64,000 nt of DNA from NCBI GenBank assembly GCA_004801635.1, contig SSTG01000001.1, positions 1 to 64,000 on the forward strand, given 5' to 3'. Under the pieces are notes generated by a model, which made no database searches, was not told where the DNA came from, and saw only the letters and a list, made by a program, of their open reading frames with translations. The position numbers and the translations under genes were made by a program. How positions within the stretch are numbered: position 1 is the stretch's first letter; each line of letters begins with the position of its first letter. The DNA comes from Muribaculum caecicola (lineage in GTDB: Bacteria > Bacteroidota > Bacteroidia > Bacteroidales > Muribaculaceae). Positions 33,595 to 41,856 of the stretch are shown here, in pieces.

Positions 33595-34806
33595 ATGAAT
33601 ATTTTAGTTTTAAACTGCGGCAGCAGCTCTGTTAAATATAAACTTATTGATGTCGACACTAAAGCCACTCTTGCCGAGGGCGGTATTGAAAAAATAGGTC
33701 TGCCTGATTCGTTTATAAAGTTCAAATTGGCCGATGGTAGCAAAAAGGTTGTAAACGACCCCATTCCTGACCACCATAAGGCAATTAATGACATATTGAA
33801 TCTGCTTGTTAGCCCTGAGTATGGCTGCATAAAGAGCCTTAAGGAAATTGATGCAGTGGGACACCGTGTGGTTCATGGCGGCGAGAAGTTTAACAGCAGC
33901 GTCAGGATTGACAACGAGGTAATTGAGAAAATCAAGGAGTGTTATGCTGTGGCACCTCTGCATAATCCGGCAAACATGATAGGTATAGAGGCTATAACCG
34001 AGCTTATACCTGATGTCCCACAAGTAGGTGTGTTTGACACGGCTTTTCATCAGACTATGCCAGCCGAGGCCTACATGTATGCACTGCCGTATGAGCTGTA
34101 CGAAAAGTATGCGATACGCCGTTATGGGTTCCATGGCACAAGCCACAGATATGTGTCGCGTCGTGCATGCGAATTCCTGAACCTTGACCCTAAAACCCAG
34201 AAAGTAATTACATGCCATATAGGTAACGGCGGCTCTATAACAGCCGTACTGAATGGTAAGAGTGTGGATACGTCGATGGGTCTTACTCCGGTTGAGGGAC
34301 TTATGATGGGAACCCGTGTTGGTGATGTTGACCCCGGGGCATTGACATTTATTGAAGATAAAGAACATCTTGACTCTAACCAGCTTAGCAACCTGTTGAA
34401 CAAGAAGTGCGGATTGCTGGGCGTTTCAGGCGTATCGTCTGACATGCGCGACATTGATGCCGCCATATCTGCCGGAAACGAGCGTGCCCGTTTGGCTTTG
34501 GATATGTACATTTACCGTATAATAAAGTATGTTGGTGCATATGTGGCCGCTTTGAACGGAGTCGATGTAATAGCATTTACCGGTGGCGTAGGCGAAAACC
34601 AGGTTCAGCTGCGTAAGCGCGTGTGCGACCATCTGTCGTATCTTGGCTTAAAGATTGACGACAACGTTAACTCTGTGTCGCGTGGTGAAGAAAAACTTAT
34701 TTCTACGCCTGATTCAAAAGTTAAGGTTGTTGTCATACCGACAGACGAAGAACTTATGATAGCAAAGGACACTGAGGCTATCGTAAACGGACTTCAACCC
34801 GAATAA
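33595..34806 (+). CDS. ackA: Acetate kinase
   Basis: A 403-aa ASKHA-fold kinase converting acetyl phosphate and ADP to acetate and ATP. Seen: VLNCGSSSVKYKLID (phosphate 1), GHRVVHGGEKF (catalytic Arg/His region), FDTAFHQTMP (catalytic Asp), RRYGFHGTSHRYV, CHIGNGGSITAVLNGKSVDTSMGLTPVEGLMMGTR (phosphate 2) and FTGGVGENQVQLRKRVC (adenosine). Length and motifs are complete. It ends in a terminator at 34850. Confidence 0.97.
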   Translation: MNILVLNCGSSSVKYKLIDVDTKATLAEGGIEKIGLPDSFIKFKLADGSKKVVNDPIPDHHKAINDILNLLVSPEYGCIKSLKEIDAVGHRVVHGGEKFNSSVRIDNEVIEKIKECYAVAPLHNPANMIGIEAITELIPDVPQVGVFDTAFHQTMPAEAYMYALPYELYEKYAIRRYGFHGTSHRYVSRRACEFLNLDPKTQKVITCHIGNGGSITAVLNGKSVDTSMGLTPVEGLMMGTRVGDVDPGALTFIEDKEHLDSNQLSNLLNKKCGLLGVSGVSSDMRDIDAAISAGNERARLALDMYIYRIIKYVGAYVAALNGVDVIAFTGGVGENQVQLRKRVCDHLSYLGLKIDDNVNSVSRGEEKLISTPDSKVKVVVIPTDEELMIAKDTEAIVNGLQPE

Positions 34807-34849
34807 CAATTACAGGAGGGATACTTCCCCGATTTGAATATTTAATAAC

Positions 34850-34871
34850 AGACGGGCCGTCTGGCCCGTCT
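34850..34871 (+). terminator. Intrinsic terminator after ackA
   Basis: 9-bp GC-rich stem (AGACGGGCC with GGCCCGTCT) and a 4-nt loop, followed by TATTTCT, 44 bp after the ackA stop. Confidence 0.8.
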
Positions 34872-34890
34872 TATTTCTAATCTGTAGATA

Positions 34891-35796
34891 ATGGAAATGA
34901 AAAAATTTAAAGCGGCTATTGTTGGATTCGGTAATATTGGCCGTTATGTTTTGGATGCCCTTTCTGAGGCTCCCGATTTTGAAGTAGCCGGTGTGGTGCG
35001 CAGAACCCCCGGCGGCCAGCAGCCATCTGAATTGAATGGCTATAAGGTTGTTGCTGATGTGTCCGAACTTGGCAAGGTTGATGTTGCCATACTTTGTACG
35101 CCGACTCGCGAAGTGGAAAATTATGCCCGGCAGCTACTGGCGCAGGGTGTCAACACGGTTGACAGTTTTGATATACACACGCAGATTGTCGACCTGCGCT
35201 CGTCACTTGACTCTGTAGCCAGGGCAAATGGTACTGTGGCCGTAATTTCGGCAGGATGGGATCCGGGCAGCGATTCGGTTGTACGCGCACTTATGCAGGC
35301 TGCCGCGCCTAAAGGTGTTACATACACTAATTTTGGTCCGGGAATGAGTATGGGGCATACGGTGGCCGTAAAATCGAAAAAAGGAGTAAAAAATGCGTTG
35401 TCAATGACTATTCCTTTAGGTACAGGTATTCACCGCCGTATGGTGTATGTAGAGCTGGAACCCGGCGTGGAACTTTCTGAGGTTGCTGCAGCCATAAAGG
35501 CTGACCCGTATTTTGCTTCAGACGAAACACATGTTTTTCAGGTTCCGTCGGTAGACGAAATAAAGGACATGGGACATGGTGTGAATATGGTACGGAAAGG
35601 TGTTTCTGGAAAGACACAAAACCAGCGTTTTGAATTTAATATGTCTATAAACAACCCTGCATTGACAGCCCAGATACTTGTAGGGGTTGCCAGGGCTTCG
35701 CTTAAACAGGCACCGGGAGCTTATACAATGATTGAGATACCGGTTGTTGACCTTCTATACGGAGATCGTGAAGAATTGCTAAGGCATCTTGTTTAA
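34891..35796 (+). CDS. ddh: meso-Diaminopimelate D-dehydrogenase
   Basis: A 301-aa NADP-dependent enzyme that forms meso-DAP directly from tetrahydrodipicolinate and ammonia, bypassing the acylated routes to peptidoglycan and lysine. Seen: Rossmann motif AIVGFGNIGRYVLDAL near the start, VAGVVRR (NADP phosphate contact), AILCTPTREVENYA, ISAGWDPGSDSVVRALMQA, NFGPGMSMGHTVAVK and the QNQRFEFNMSINNPALTAQIL C-terminus, all typical of Ddh. The length matches the ~300-aa Bacteroidetes form. A second in-frame ATG at 34897 gives an equally plausible start. lgt follows after 12 bp. Confidence 0.93.
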   Translation: MEMKKFKAAIVGFGNIGRYVLDALSEAPDFEVAGVVRRTPGGQQPSELNGYKVVADVSELGKVDVAILCTPTREVENYARQLLAQGVNTVDSFDIHTQIVDLRSSLDSVARANGTVAVISAGWDPGSDSVVRALMQAAAPKGVTYTNFGPGMSMGHTVAVKSKKGVKNALSMTIPLGTGIHRRMVYVELEPGVELSEVAAAIKADPYFASDETHVFQVPSVDEIKDMGHGVNMVRKGVSGKTQNQRFEFNMSINNPALTAQILVGVARASLKQAPGAYTMIEIPVVDLLYGDREELLRHLV

Positions 35797-35808
35797 AAAC
35801 AAATACTC

Positions 35809-36675
35809 ATGCTAGACTTTGTTACATGGGCAGCTGATCCTGAAATTATCAGTTCTCCTATAGCCATACGTTGGTATGGCTTGATGTTCGCAATTGGATT
35901 TATTGCCGGATTTGAAATAGTTTCTCGGATATTCCGTCATGAAGGCGCTCCTGAAAAATGGCTGGGTACGTTGCTTATATACGTTGTAGTAGCTACTATA
36001 GTGGGTGCACGTCTGGGACATGTTTTTTTCTATGAATGGGACGAATATAGGCTAGACCCTGTACGGATACTTTATTTTTGGGAAGGCGGACTGGCTAGCC
36101 ATGGAGGTACTATTGCTATAATATTGGCAGTTATACTTTTTTCTATATTTGTAACCAAGCGCAACCCTTTGTGGACATTTGACCGCCTTGTTATACCTGT
36201 AGCCTTGGTGGGGGGGCTTATAAGGATAGGAAATTTGTTTAATTCGGAAATATTCGGTGTGCCTACTGATTTGCCATGGGGATTTATGTTTGTCAAGTCG
36301 TACCAATGGCATATGCTTTATGAAGGACAGGCCGTGCATCCGACGCAGCTGTATGAGGCTGCCGCATATTTTCTGTTGTTTGCCCTGCTTATGTGGATGT
36401 ACTGGAAAAAGAATGCGGAGGAACGTCCCGGGCTTATTTTCGGGGTATTCCTGATTGGTATATTCTTGCCGCGTTTCTTGATAGAGTTTATCAAAAATCC
36501 ACAGGTTGAACGCGAATTGTCCATGTCGCTAAACATAGGTCAGCAGCTGAGTGTGCCGTTTATCCTTATTGGTCTGGGGCTGGTTATATATGCAGTGTCT
36601 CGACCTAGGTTGAAATTGTCGTTTCCGAACAAGTTCGCCGATGAGGACAAAACAGATGTCAAAACTAAAAGATAG
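35809..36675 (+). CDS. lgt: Prolipoprotein diacylglyceryl transferase
   Basis: A 288-aa inner-membrane enzyme with ~7 hydrophobic helices that transfers diacylglycerol from phosphatidylglycerol to the lipobox Cys. Seen: IRWYGLMFAIGF (conserved Tyr/Gly), GARLGHVFFYEWDEY, the Lgt signature GGLASHGGTIAI (His-Gly-Gly), and GNLFNSEIFGVPTDLPWGFMFV with the conserved Arg/Asn/Glu, then HPTQLYEA. It should be essential here, given the many lipobox proteins in the window. It is linked to ddh by a 12-bp gap. Confidence 0.96.
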   Translation: MLDFVTWAADPEIISSPIAIRWYGLMFAIGFIAGFEIVSRIFRHEGAPEKWLGTLLIYVVVATIVGARLGHVFFYEWDEYRLDPVRILYFWEGGLASHGGTIAIILAVILFSIFVTKRNPLWTFDRLVIPVALVGGLIRIGNLFNSEIFGVPTDLPWGFMFVKSYQWHMLYEGQAVHPTQLYEAAAYFLLFALLMWMYWKKNAEERPGLIFGVFLIGIFLPRFLIEFIKNPQVERELSMSLNIGQQLSVPFILIGLGLVIYAVSRPRLKLSFPNKFADEDKTDVKTKR

Positions 36676-36685
36676 TTGTTTGGTA

Positions 36686-36708
36686 CCGGTAAAACCTTAA
36701 ATTACCGG
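36686..36708. terminator. Short hairpin between lgt and the opposing lipoprotein gene
   Basis: 7-bp stem CCGGTAA/TTACCGG with a 9-nt loop in the 26-bp convergent gap; its right arm runs into the stop codon of the minus-strand gene. Weak. Confidence 0.4.
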
Positions 36709-37172
36709 GCAATCATTAAAACACCTTTCGTATTATTGGGTGCGTGGATACTTATCCATGCGCCTTTTTCGTTTAGTTCTTCAACTAAAAGTTCGTAATC
36801 GGGTAGTGGTATGCCGTTTATGTATAGCAAACCGTTGTTGAGACAGCCTTTTCGCATTGCCCCATGCCATAAAAGCTTTATCTCGCAACCGGTTTTTAGA
36901 TCGGTTAAAAGTACGGTGCTAATGTTGTCGGTTTCGGATAAGCGCAGCATTATTCCGCCGTTATCGTAAAGTAGGTTGTGGTTGCTATCAGTATATCTGG
37001 TTGATGCATTTTTAAGCTCGGCAGCAAAACCGGAGGGGTCTTTGCCCGGTGTGACAGATGCTTCTATGCCGTCGTCACTGCCGCAAGCTTGAAATAATAC
37101 TGTTACAAGTATGGCAAACAGGCTTATATGCAGGTGGCTGCATGTGCTAATAGTGTGATTAAATATTTGCAT
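36702..37172 (-). CDS. Small lipoprotein of unknown function
   Basis: A 156-aa protein with a lipoprotein signal ending in lipobox LFQAC (Cys at about residue 30) followed by GSDDG, an acidic +2 region often seen on Bacteroidetes surface lipoproteins. The ~125-residue mature part is probably a beta-rich domain: LLYDNGGIMLRLSETDN, TVLLTDLKTGCEIKLLWHGAM, GLLYINGIPLPDYELLVEELNEKGAWISIHA. No known family is recognised. Its start overlaps the stop of the endonuclease-I-like gene by one base, so the two are made together and may act as a pair. Confidence 0.65.
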   Translation of the reverse strand: MQIFNHTISTCSHLHISLFAILVTVLFQACGSDDGIEASVTPGKDPSGFAAELKNASTRYTDSNHNLLYDNGGIMLRLSETDNISTVLLTDLKTGCEIKLLWHGAMRKGCLNNGLLYINGIPLPDYELLVEELNEKGAWISIHAPNNTKGVLMIAR

Positions 37173-38218
37173 TATTTTACAATTATAATTATGCGGCCAC
37201 GATACTTCTCATTTTTGAAGCTTAGTTCGTGTTTTCCGGAACCGAGTTCTGATGCTTTTATAAATTTTAAATTGGTATTTTTGCCGTTAACGCTCCATTG
37301 TGCGTCGTTGCCAATTAGTGGCGACCATAGCCATACAGTCTCATTGAGGGCATATTCTCTTTTTAAAGGAATTTTTTCTGGGCTAGACGGTTCTGAGGGT
37401 GATTCTGGCTCGTTTTGGTAGTAAAAAGGCTTATTGTTTTTATTGCCCCATATATGTTCGGCCAGTTCGGGATAGTCAATAAAAAGGTTTCTGTTTCCTT
37501 GAACGGCTTCGACAAGGTTGTTGTATGATATTTCTTCTGCAGTAGGTGGGTATGTCCTGTGCCAGAGCATGTATGTTTCCATGCCCTCTTTTGTCAAGGT
37601 AGGGTATTTGTTGAAATCATTGAAAACAACAGCGCCGTTTCCTTCCCATAAATCAGCAGGATATAGGGTTGCCATGTAAAACATTGCCCGGGCAATGCGG
37701 CCTTTAGCCATATCGGATGGTTCAAAAGCTGTGTATCCGCTTTTTGTTAAACCACTTTTCCAGCCCGTACCAGTTTTTTGAGGTGTGGAAACAATTAGAA
37801 TTGGAAGGTCTTTCCGTGCTTCGTGTGTTTTTTTGTTGAGCAATACATTGTTGAACAAGTCGGTGGGTGCTGTTTGTGCCATAATTTGTGGTATTACAAT
37901 CCATTCTGCCGGTATAATCTGGCCTGTTGCCAAATCCGTCTCGGAACCTATTATGCTTGTAGAGAAAGCGCATATAAGTTTGCCATCTGACACATGCTTG
38001 TAAATAAGCTTTAGCTCTTGTGAAATGTTATCGGTATTTGTTTGATTTGCTGTGGATAATGAGGCTATTGAGGTTTTTAATGCCATGCCGTATAGCCCGT
38101 TAAGCACGGAAATATCCGTTGCCCCGGTTGCATGTATAGGGCATGAGAGCAAATACAGGCCAGTGATAATGCGTAAAGCTGGGCTTAAATAAAAAATAAT
38201 TGATTTCATATACCGCAA
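37172..38218 (-). CDS. Secreted endonuclease-I-like protein, catalytic His apparently lost
   Basis: A 348-aa protein with an N-terminal hydrophobic export signal (starts at 38218 or the next Met, residue 4). The middle matches endonuclease I (EndA/Vvn): FEPSDMAKGRIARAMFYMATLY, LWHRTYPPTAEEISYNNLVEAVQGNRNLFIDYPELAEHIWG. The catalytic His of the family ('REHxxPxSW') is replaced: here the segment reads IPAEWIVIPQIM, Trp106 after Glu105, and the following 'DLHHLxPTDxxVNxRRSN' block is degenerate (TDLFNNVLLNKKTHEARKD). Nuclease activity is therefore doubtful. The last ~60 residues are a separate beta domain (VWLWSPLIGNDAQWSVNG). Coupled to a lipoprotein gene by a 1-bp overlap. Confidence 0.75.
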   Translation of the reverse strand: MRYMKSIIFYLSPALRIITGLYLLSCPIHATGATDISVLNGLYGMALKTSIASLSTANQTNTDNISQELKLIYKHVSDGKLICAFSTSIIGSETDLATGQIIPAEWIVIPQIMAQTAPTDLFNNVLLNKKTHEARKDLPILIVSTPQKTGTGWKSGLTKSGYTAFEPSDMAKGRIARAMFYMATLYPADLWEGNGAVVFNDFNKYPTLTKEGMETYMLWHRTYPPTAEEISYNNLVEAVQGNRNLFIDYPELAEHIWGNKNNKPFYYQNEPESPSEPSSPEKIPLKREYALNETVWLWSPLIGNDAQWSVNGKNTNLKFIKASELGSGKHELSFKNEKYRGRIIIIVK

Positions 38219-38296
38219 ATGTATATAAAATACTTATTATTTTTACTCTTATATTTTGTAAAATTAAGGACAGTGGTATAAACGTCACATAAAAAT

Positions 38297-38327
38297 ATTG
38301 TTAAATTAAAAAATATTATTAATTTTG
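38297..38327 (+). promoter_or_regulatory. Sigma-ABfr promoter of the RNA candidate
   Basis: ATTG (38297-38300), 19-bp spacer and TAATTTTG (38320-38327) fit the consensus. Transcription should start near 38333. Confidence 0.65.
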
Positions 38328-38332
38328 CGGAA

Positions 38333-38652
38333 GCAGGCCGTATCGCAGAAGCCCCGGTCTGGGGTAGAGCGAGGTGGGATGCATAAATATTTGAAAGCGT
38401 TTACTCGACGCTTCGTTTCTTGGCTTTCAGGAATTCTCGCAAAATTCAAATCAGAGTCAAGGGTGGAGCAATGGTAGATGCCCCTGGATATGTAACACCA
38501 AGTGTTCAGACCGACTCCGAGAGGGGTTGGCTGAAGTAGCACTGTTGCATAAACAAGCGTGGGCTTCTGCGTTGCCGTCCAACTCTGATAGGCAATGCGA
38601 GAAGCCTCTGAAAGCGGGACGGGCAACTGGTACAGACTCTCACGCTTTTTTT
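38333..38652 (+). ncRNA. Candidate structured RNA of unknown class (~320 nt)
   Basis: No coding potential is evident, yet the stretch has its own promoter, many helices and a seven-T run at the end. Helices seen: an 11-bp pairing 38344-38354 with 38561-38571; a 7-bp CGGTCTG/CAGACCG (38355-38361 with 38507-38513); a hairpin 38511-38518/38523-38530 capped by a GAGA tetraloop; TTGCCGTCC (38572-38580) with 38617-38626; and AAGCGTG/CACGCTT (38555-38561 with 38641-38647). GGCTTCT (38562-38568) can pair with AGAAGCC at 38347-38353 or at 38600-38606, so two folds exclude each other. I looked for RNase P, tmRNA, SRP and 6S signatures and found none. It ends ~100 bp before the caspase operon, so it may be independent or act as a leader. 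Confidence 0.55.
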
Positions 38653-38753
38653 GTGTATAATTGCCTTTGGAGGTGTCTGGGCATTAAAGTTAGATTGAAA
38701 ATATAATGGCTTGTATATGTGCTGTTAAGTTTTTAATCGATGTTTCTAATGTT

Positions 38754-39428
38754 ATGAAAAAGGTTTTTTATGTGTTTGTCCTGTTTGTTTTGACAATTTC
38801 ATTAAACACATCGGCCCAGATTAACAAAAACGCATGCGAGCAGCGTTCGGAAATGATGAAGCTAAATAAAAAGCTTCAAGAACTTAAAGTATCGAAAGCC
38901 AGCAAAAAACGTGCAAAAGAAGATAGCAGAGATGGCTGGAAAGCTTCCGGCGCATTGCTTTTGGAGCAGCAGTATGAACGTGCAGCCATTTATATGAACT
39001 CGTTTGAGGATGATCTGGTTACCCCTAAATTTGTTCATGGCGAGGGTCTGTCGGTAGGTGCCGTTTATGACGGAGCCATGATGCAGGCTCGTGAGCTTGC
39101 AAGGCTAAACCTTATAGGGAGTATAGAAACAGATATAGCACAAGTTGTTGAAAACAGTGTGAGCAATAACCAGTTGTCGAGCAACGAGGCTGCCTCTGTG
39201 GTAAAGACCCTAAGTTGCTCAAAATCGATAATATCTAAAAAACTGGGACAGACAATACCGGCAATAGAGCGCTATAGGAAGCTTCCTAACGGTAATTATG
39301 AGGTGTACGTGCAAACATTTTACAGCATGGATAAGGCTCGTGAACTGTCGAAAGAAACACTCCGCAGCGAATTAGAGAATGAAACGGAGGGACTTGGAGA
39401 AAAAGTCTGTGATATAATGGGATGGTAA
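38754..39428 (+). CDS. Secreted protein of unknown function, first gene of the caspase operon
   Basis: A 224-aa protein starting at the ATG at 38754, which begins a good Sec signal peptide (KKVFYVFVLFVLTISLNTSAQ). An upstream in-frame ATG at 38706 would put 16 residues before the signal and is less likely. The mature part is helical and charged, with GAVYDGAMMQARELARLNLIGSIETDIAQVVEN and YEVYVQTFYSMDKARELSKETLR. This recalls LPP20-type domains, where a repeated 'A...AR..L' helix packs on a sheet. The next gene starts 1 bp after its stop. Function unknown. Confidence 0.7.
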   Translation: MKKVFYVFVLFVLTISLNTSAQINKNACEQRSEMMKLNKKLQELKVSKASKKRAKEDSRDGWKASGALLLEQQYERAAIYMNSFEDDLVTPKFVHGEGLSVGAVYDGAMMQARELARLNLIGSIETDIAQVVENSVSNNQLSSNEAASVVKTLSCSKSIISKKLGQTIPAIERYRKLPNGNYEVYVQTFYSMDKARELSKETLRSELENETEGLGEKVCDIMGW

Positions 39429-39429
39429 C

Positions 39430-40275
39430 ATGCGTGTAGTACTTGTTTTTTCACTGGTATTGGCACCGCTTTTGCCGGCTTTTGCCCAAAAAGTTAAGAG
39501 CGTTGAGTGTGAATATGTTTATCACGCTCCGGAGAATATGACGCTTGAAAATGCTAAACGCACGGCACTTGAACGCGCGCAGATACAGGCCATAGCAAAC
39601 GAGTTCGGAACTGTTGTTTCGCAAACAAATATTACCAACCTGTCCGGTTCAGGCGTAGATTTCCAGGCTATAGGCATGAGCGAGGTCAAAGGCGAGTGGA
39701 TTGAAGATATTGACAAGCCGGTATATAATATAGAATTCGATGACGGGCTTATTGTGATTACGGTACGTGTAAAAGGCAAAGCTCGTGAAACCATGCTGGC
39801 CAAAGCGGACTGTGTTGCTAGGGTGCTGCGAAATGGCAAGGAGGATAGGTTTGAGTCAGACAAATTTTTTGACGGAGACCAGTTCTACATATCTTTCTAT
39901 TCACCATCAAATGGATATATAACAGTGTATCTGTCCGATAATAAGGGCGATACATTTTGTTTGCTGCCGTATCCGTCGCAACAGGAAGCCAATTTCCCGG
40001 TTAGTGCTAACAGGCGTTATCTGTTGTTTGATCAGGACGAGGGTGACATTTATACCGAAGAATATACGTTTACTTGTGCCAGCCCTCCTGAAAACAACCA
40101 GATATATGTTATTTTTTCTCCAAACAAATTTACAAAGGCTCTTGATAATAAAACATCGGAACAGCTGCCACGTGTACTCTCAAACCACGATTTTCAGAAA
40201 TGGCTTGCCAAATGTCGCCGACAGGATCCGGAAATGCAGGTAATCAGAAAATATATAACCATAAACCACCAATAG
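39430..40275 (+). CDS. Secreted DUF4384-domain protein
   Basis: A 281-aa protein with a Sec signal peptide (cleavage after PAFAQ, residue ~20). Residues ~25-130 form an LPP20-like alpha/beta segment (AKRTALERAQIQAIANEFGTVVSQTN; VYNIEFDDGLIVITVRVKGKA), followed by a DUF4384 domain at about 140-245 (FDGDQFYISFYSPSNGYITVYLSDNKGDTFCLLPYPSQQE; LLFDQDEG). DUF4384 domains are found in surface or periplasmic proteins and often next to caspase-fold proteins, as here. It is one base after the previous gene and 13 bp before the caspase gene. A binding or substrate-presenting role is inference. Confidence 0.8.
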   Translation: MRVVLVFSLVLAPLLPAFAQKVKSVECEYVYHAPENMTLENAKRTALERAQIQAIANEFGTVVSQTNITNLSGSGVDFQAIGMSEVKGEWIEDIDKPVYNIEFDDGLIVITVRVKGKARETMLAKADCVARVLRNGKEDRFESDKFFDGDQFYISFYSPSNGYITVYLSDNKGDTFCLLPYPSQQEANFPVSANRRYLLFDQDEGDIYTEEYTFTCASPPENNQIYVIFSPNKFTKALDNKTSEQLPRVLSNHDFQKWLAKCRRQDPEMQVIRKYITINHQ

Positions 40276-40288
40276 ATTAAGAAAGATA

Positions 40289-41812
40289 TTGCCAATGAAA
40301 CGTTTTTCATTAATATTTATTGCATTGGTCGTTGCCATGTCGGCATTAGGCCAGGGATTCAGCTATGTTTATAAAGGTGTGGAGTTTAAAGGTAAAATTA
40401 AAGACGGCATGGCCTGTATAAAGAGCTTTGACAAAAAGGCGCCTGAAGTTACTATACCTGCAACCATAGCGTATAATGGAGTAAGTTATCCGGTAAAATC
40501 GGTAAGTGTATTTATGAACGGTGTTAACTATTCTACGGTTCGTATGACACTTGAAGAAGGTATTGAGGATATTGATAAATTCTGTTTTAACGAGTTTAGG
40601 AAACTGAGTCTGGTTAATCTGCCACTATCGTTGCGTCATATTGGTAAGGTTGCGTTTAGGGACAATAAGGGAATGGTTCTCAATATGCCATCTAGTATTG
40701 ATGAAGTGTCGTTGCGTAAAGGATATGAAATGTATCCCGACGGCAGTGGCAGTATAATGGCTTTCGGTGTGCCAAAACAAAAGCCTGTACAAGAAAAAAC
40801 GGTAGCTTCCGATAATGTATTGGCACAAGCAGTGACAGAGGAATTGCCTTATGTTGAGGAAAAGCATGCATCTAAATCGGAACGTGCCCAAAAGGCGCGT
40901 AGGGAAAAAAATAATGGCGGTTTTATGGGCGCATTGGTAGGTGTGTTTGCCGGAAAACGAACAGAGACACTCGCGGACAACAGTACAGAGCAACCGGTTA
41001 AGGCGGCGGAAATTTCCGAATTACCCGTGGTTGATGTGGATATAGATATCCCGGTAGTAAAAACCAGCAAAAATGCCAATACCTATTGCGTTATAATTGC
41101 TAATGAAAAATATGAGGATGTGCCGGTGGTTGATTATGCCGAACGCGACGGGACAATATTCAAGGAATATTGTATTAAAACCCTCGGAATTCCGGAAAGA
41201 CAGGTGAAAACGTTTATAAATGCCTCGTATACCGATGTAAAACGCGCGCTTAACTGGATTGAGACCATGACTGATATTTCGGAGGGAAATTCAAAAGTTA
41301 TATTCTATTATGCTGGTCACGGTATACCAAACGAGAAAGACAAAGCAGCCTATCTTATACCTACCGACGGCTTTCCTAAGGATATAACCACATGTTTCAA
41401 GCTGAGCGACCTTTATGGACGTCTTGGAAGAATGAAAAGCCAGAATGTGACAGTGCTACTTGATGCATGTTTCAGCGGAGTTAAACGTGGAAGCGGTCAG
41501 GCTCTTATTGCTGCCCGTGGGGTTGCTATTAAGCCGAAGGAAGAAGTGCTACCAGGTAATATGGTGGTTTTTACGGCTGCTTCCGATGATGAGACAGCTT
41601 TGTCGTATTTGGAGAAGCGGCATGGAATGTTTACTTATTTCCTACTAGACAAATTAAAAAAGACAGAAGGAAATATATCGTTTGGCGAATTATTCAAAAG
41701 CCTTTCTACAGATGTTAAGAAGAATTCAATGCTTGAGAATGACAAATTGCAGACTCCGTCTGTCAACTTTTCAAGGAACTTAAACTTGACATGGGAAAAT
41801 ATAAAGTTTTAA
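40289..41812 (+). CDS. Secreted caspase-family (C14) protease with BspA-type LRR N-terminus
   Basis: A 507-aa protein. Its Sec signal peptide ends near residue 22; an ATG two codons on is also possible. Residues ~50-145 look like BspA/LRR_5-type leucine-rich repeats (VTIPATIAYNGVSYPVKSV; VNLPLSLRHIGKVAF). A low-complexity basic linker spans ~190-260. Residues ~264-500 are a caspase/metacaspase p20-like domain: YCVIIANEKYED, YYAGHG with catalytic His344 and LLDACFSG with Cys394, then FTAASDDETAL. The dyad is intact, so a Lys/Arg- or Asp-directed protease is expected outside the cytoplasm. Its partner genes (an LPP20-like protein, a DUF4384 protein and a beta-barrel) sit in the same operon. The trigger and target are unknown. 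Confidence 0.85.
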   Translation: MPMKRFSLIFIALVVAMSALGQGFSYVYKGVEFKGKIKDGMACIKSFDKKAPEVTIPATIAYNGVSYPVKSVSVFMNGVNYSTVRMTLEEGIEDIDKFCFNEFRKLSLVNLPLSLRHIGKVAFRDNKGMVLNMPSSIDEVSLRKGYEMYPDGSGSIMAFGVPKQKPVQEKTVASDNVLAQAVTEELPYVEEKHASKSERAQKARREKNNGGFMGALVGVFAGKRTETLADNSTEQPVKAAEISELPVVDVDIDIPVVKTSKNANTYCVIIANEKYEDVPVVDYAERDGTIFKEYCIKTLGIPERQVKTFINASYTDVKRALNWIETMTDISEGNSKVIFYYAGHGIPNEKDKAAYLIPTDGFPKDITTCFKLSDLYGRLGRMKSQNVTVLLDACFSGVKRGSGQALIAARGVAIKPKEEVLPGNMVVFTAASDDETALSYLEKRHGMFTYFLLDKLKKTEGNISFGELFKSLSTDVKKNSMLENDKLQTPSVNFSRNLNLTWENIKF

Positions 41813-41856
41813 TTAAACCTTTAATTAACATATTATTAACCTAAATTATTTTAATT

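Noticed and set aside
38344..38571. Possible MITE or IS end: 11-bp perfect terminal inverted repeats 228 bp apart, and CCCC-GGTCT-GGGG as in IS605-type ends
   Set aside because: No target-site duplication, no transposase remnant, and the promoter and T run extend beyond the repeats; an RNA gene explains more.
38706..38753. Upstream ATG at 38706 for the first caspase-operon gene
   Set aside because: It would place 16 residues before a good signal peptide; 38754 starts it directly.
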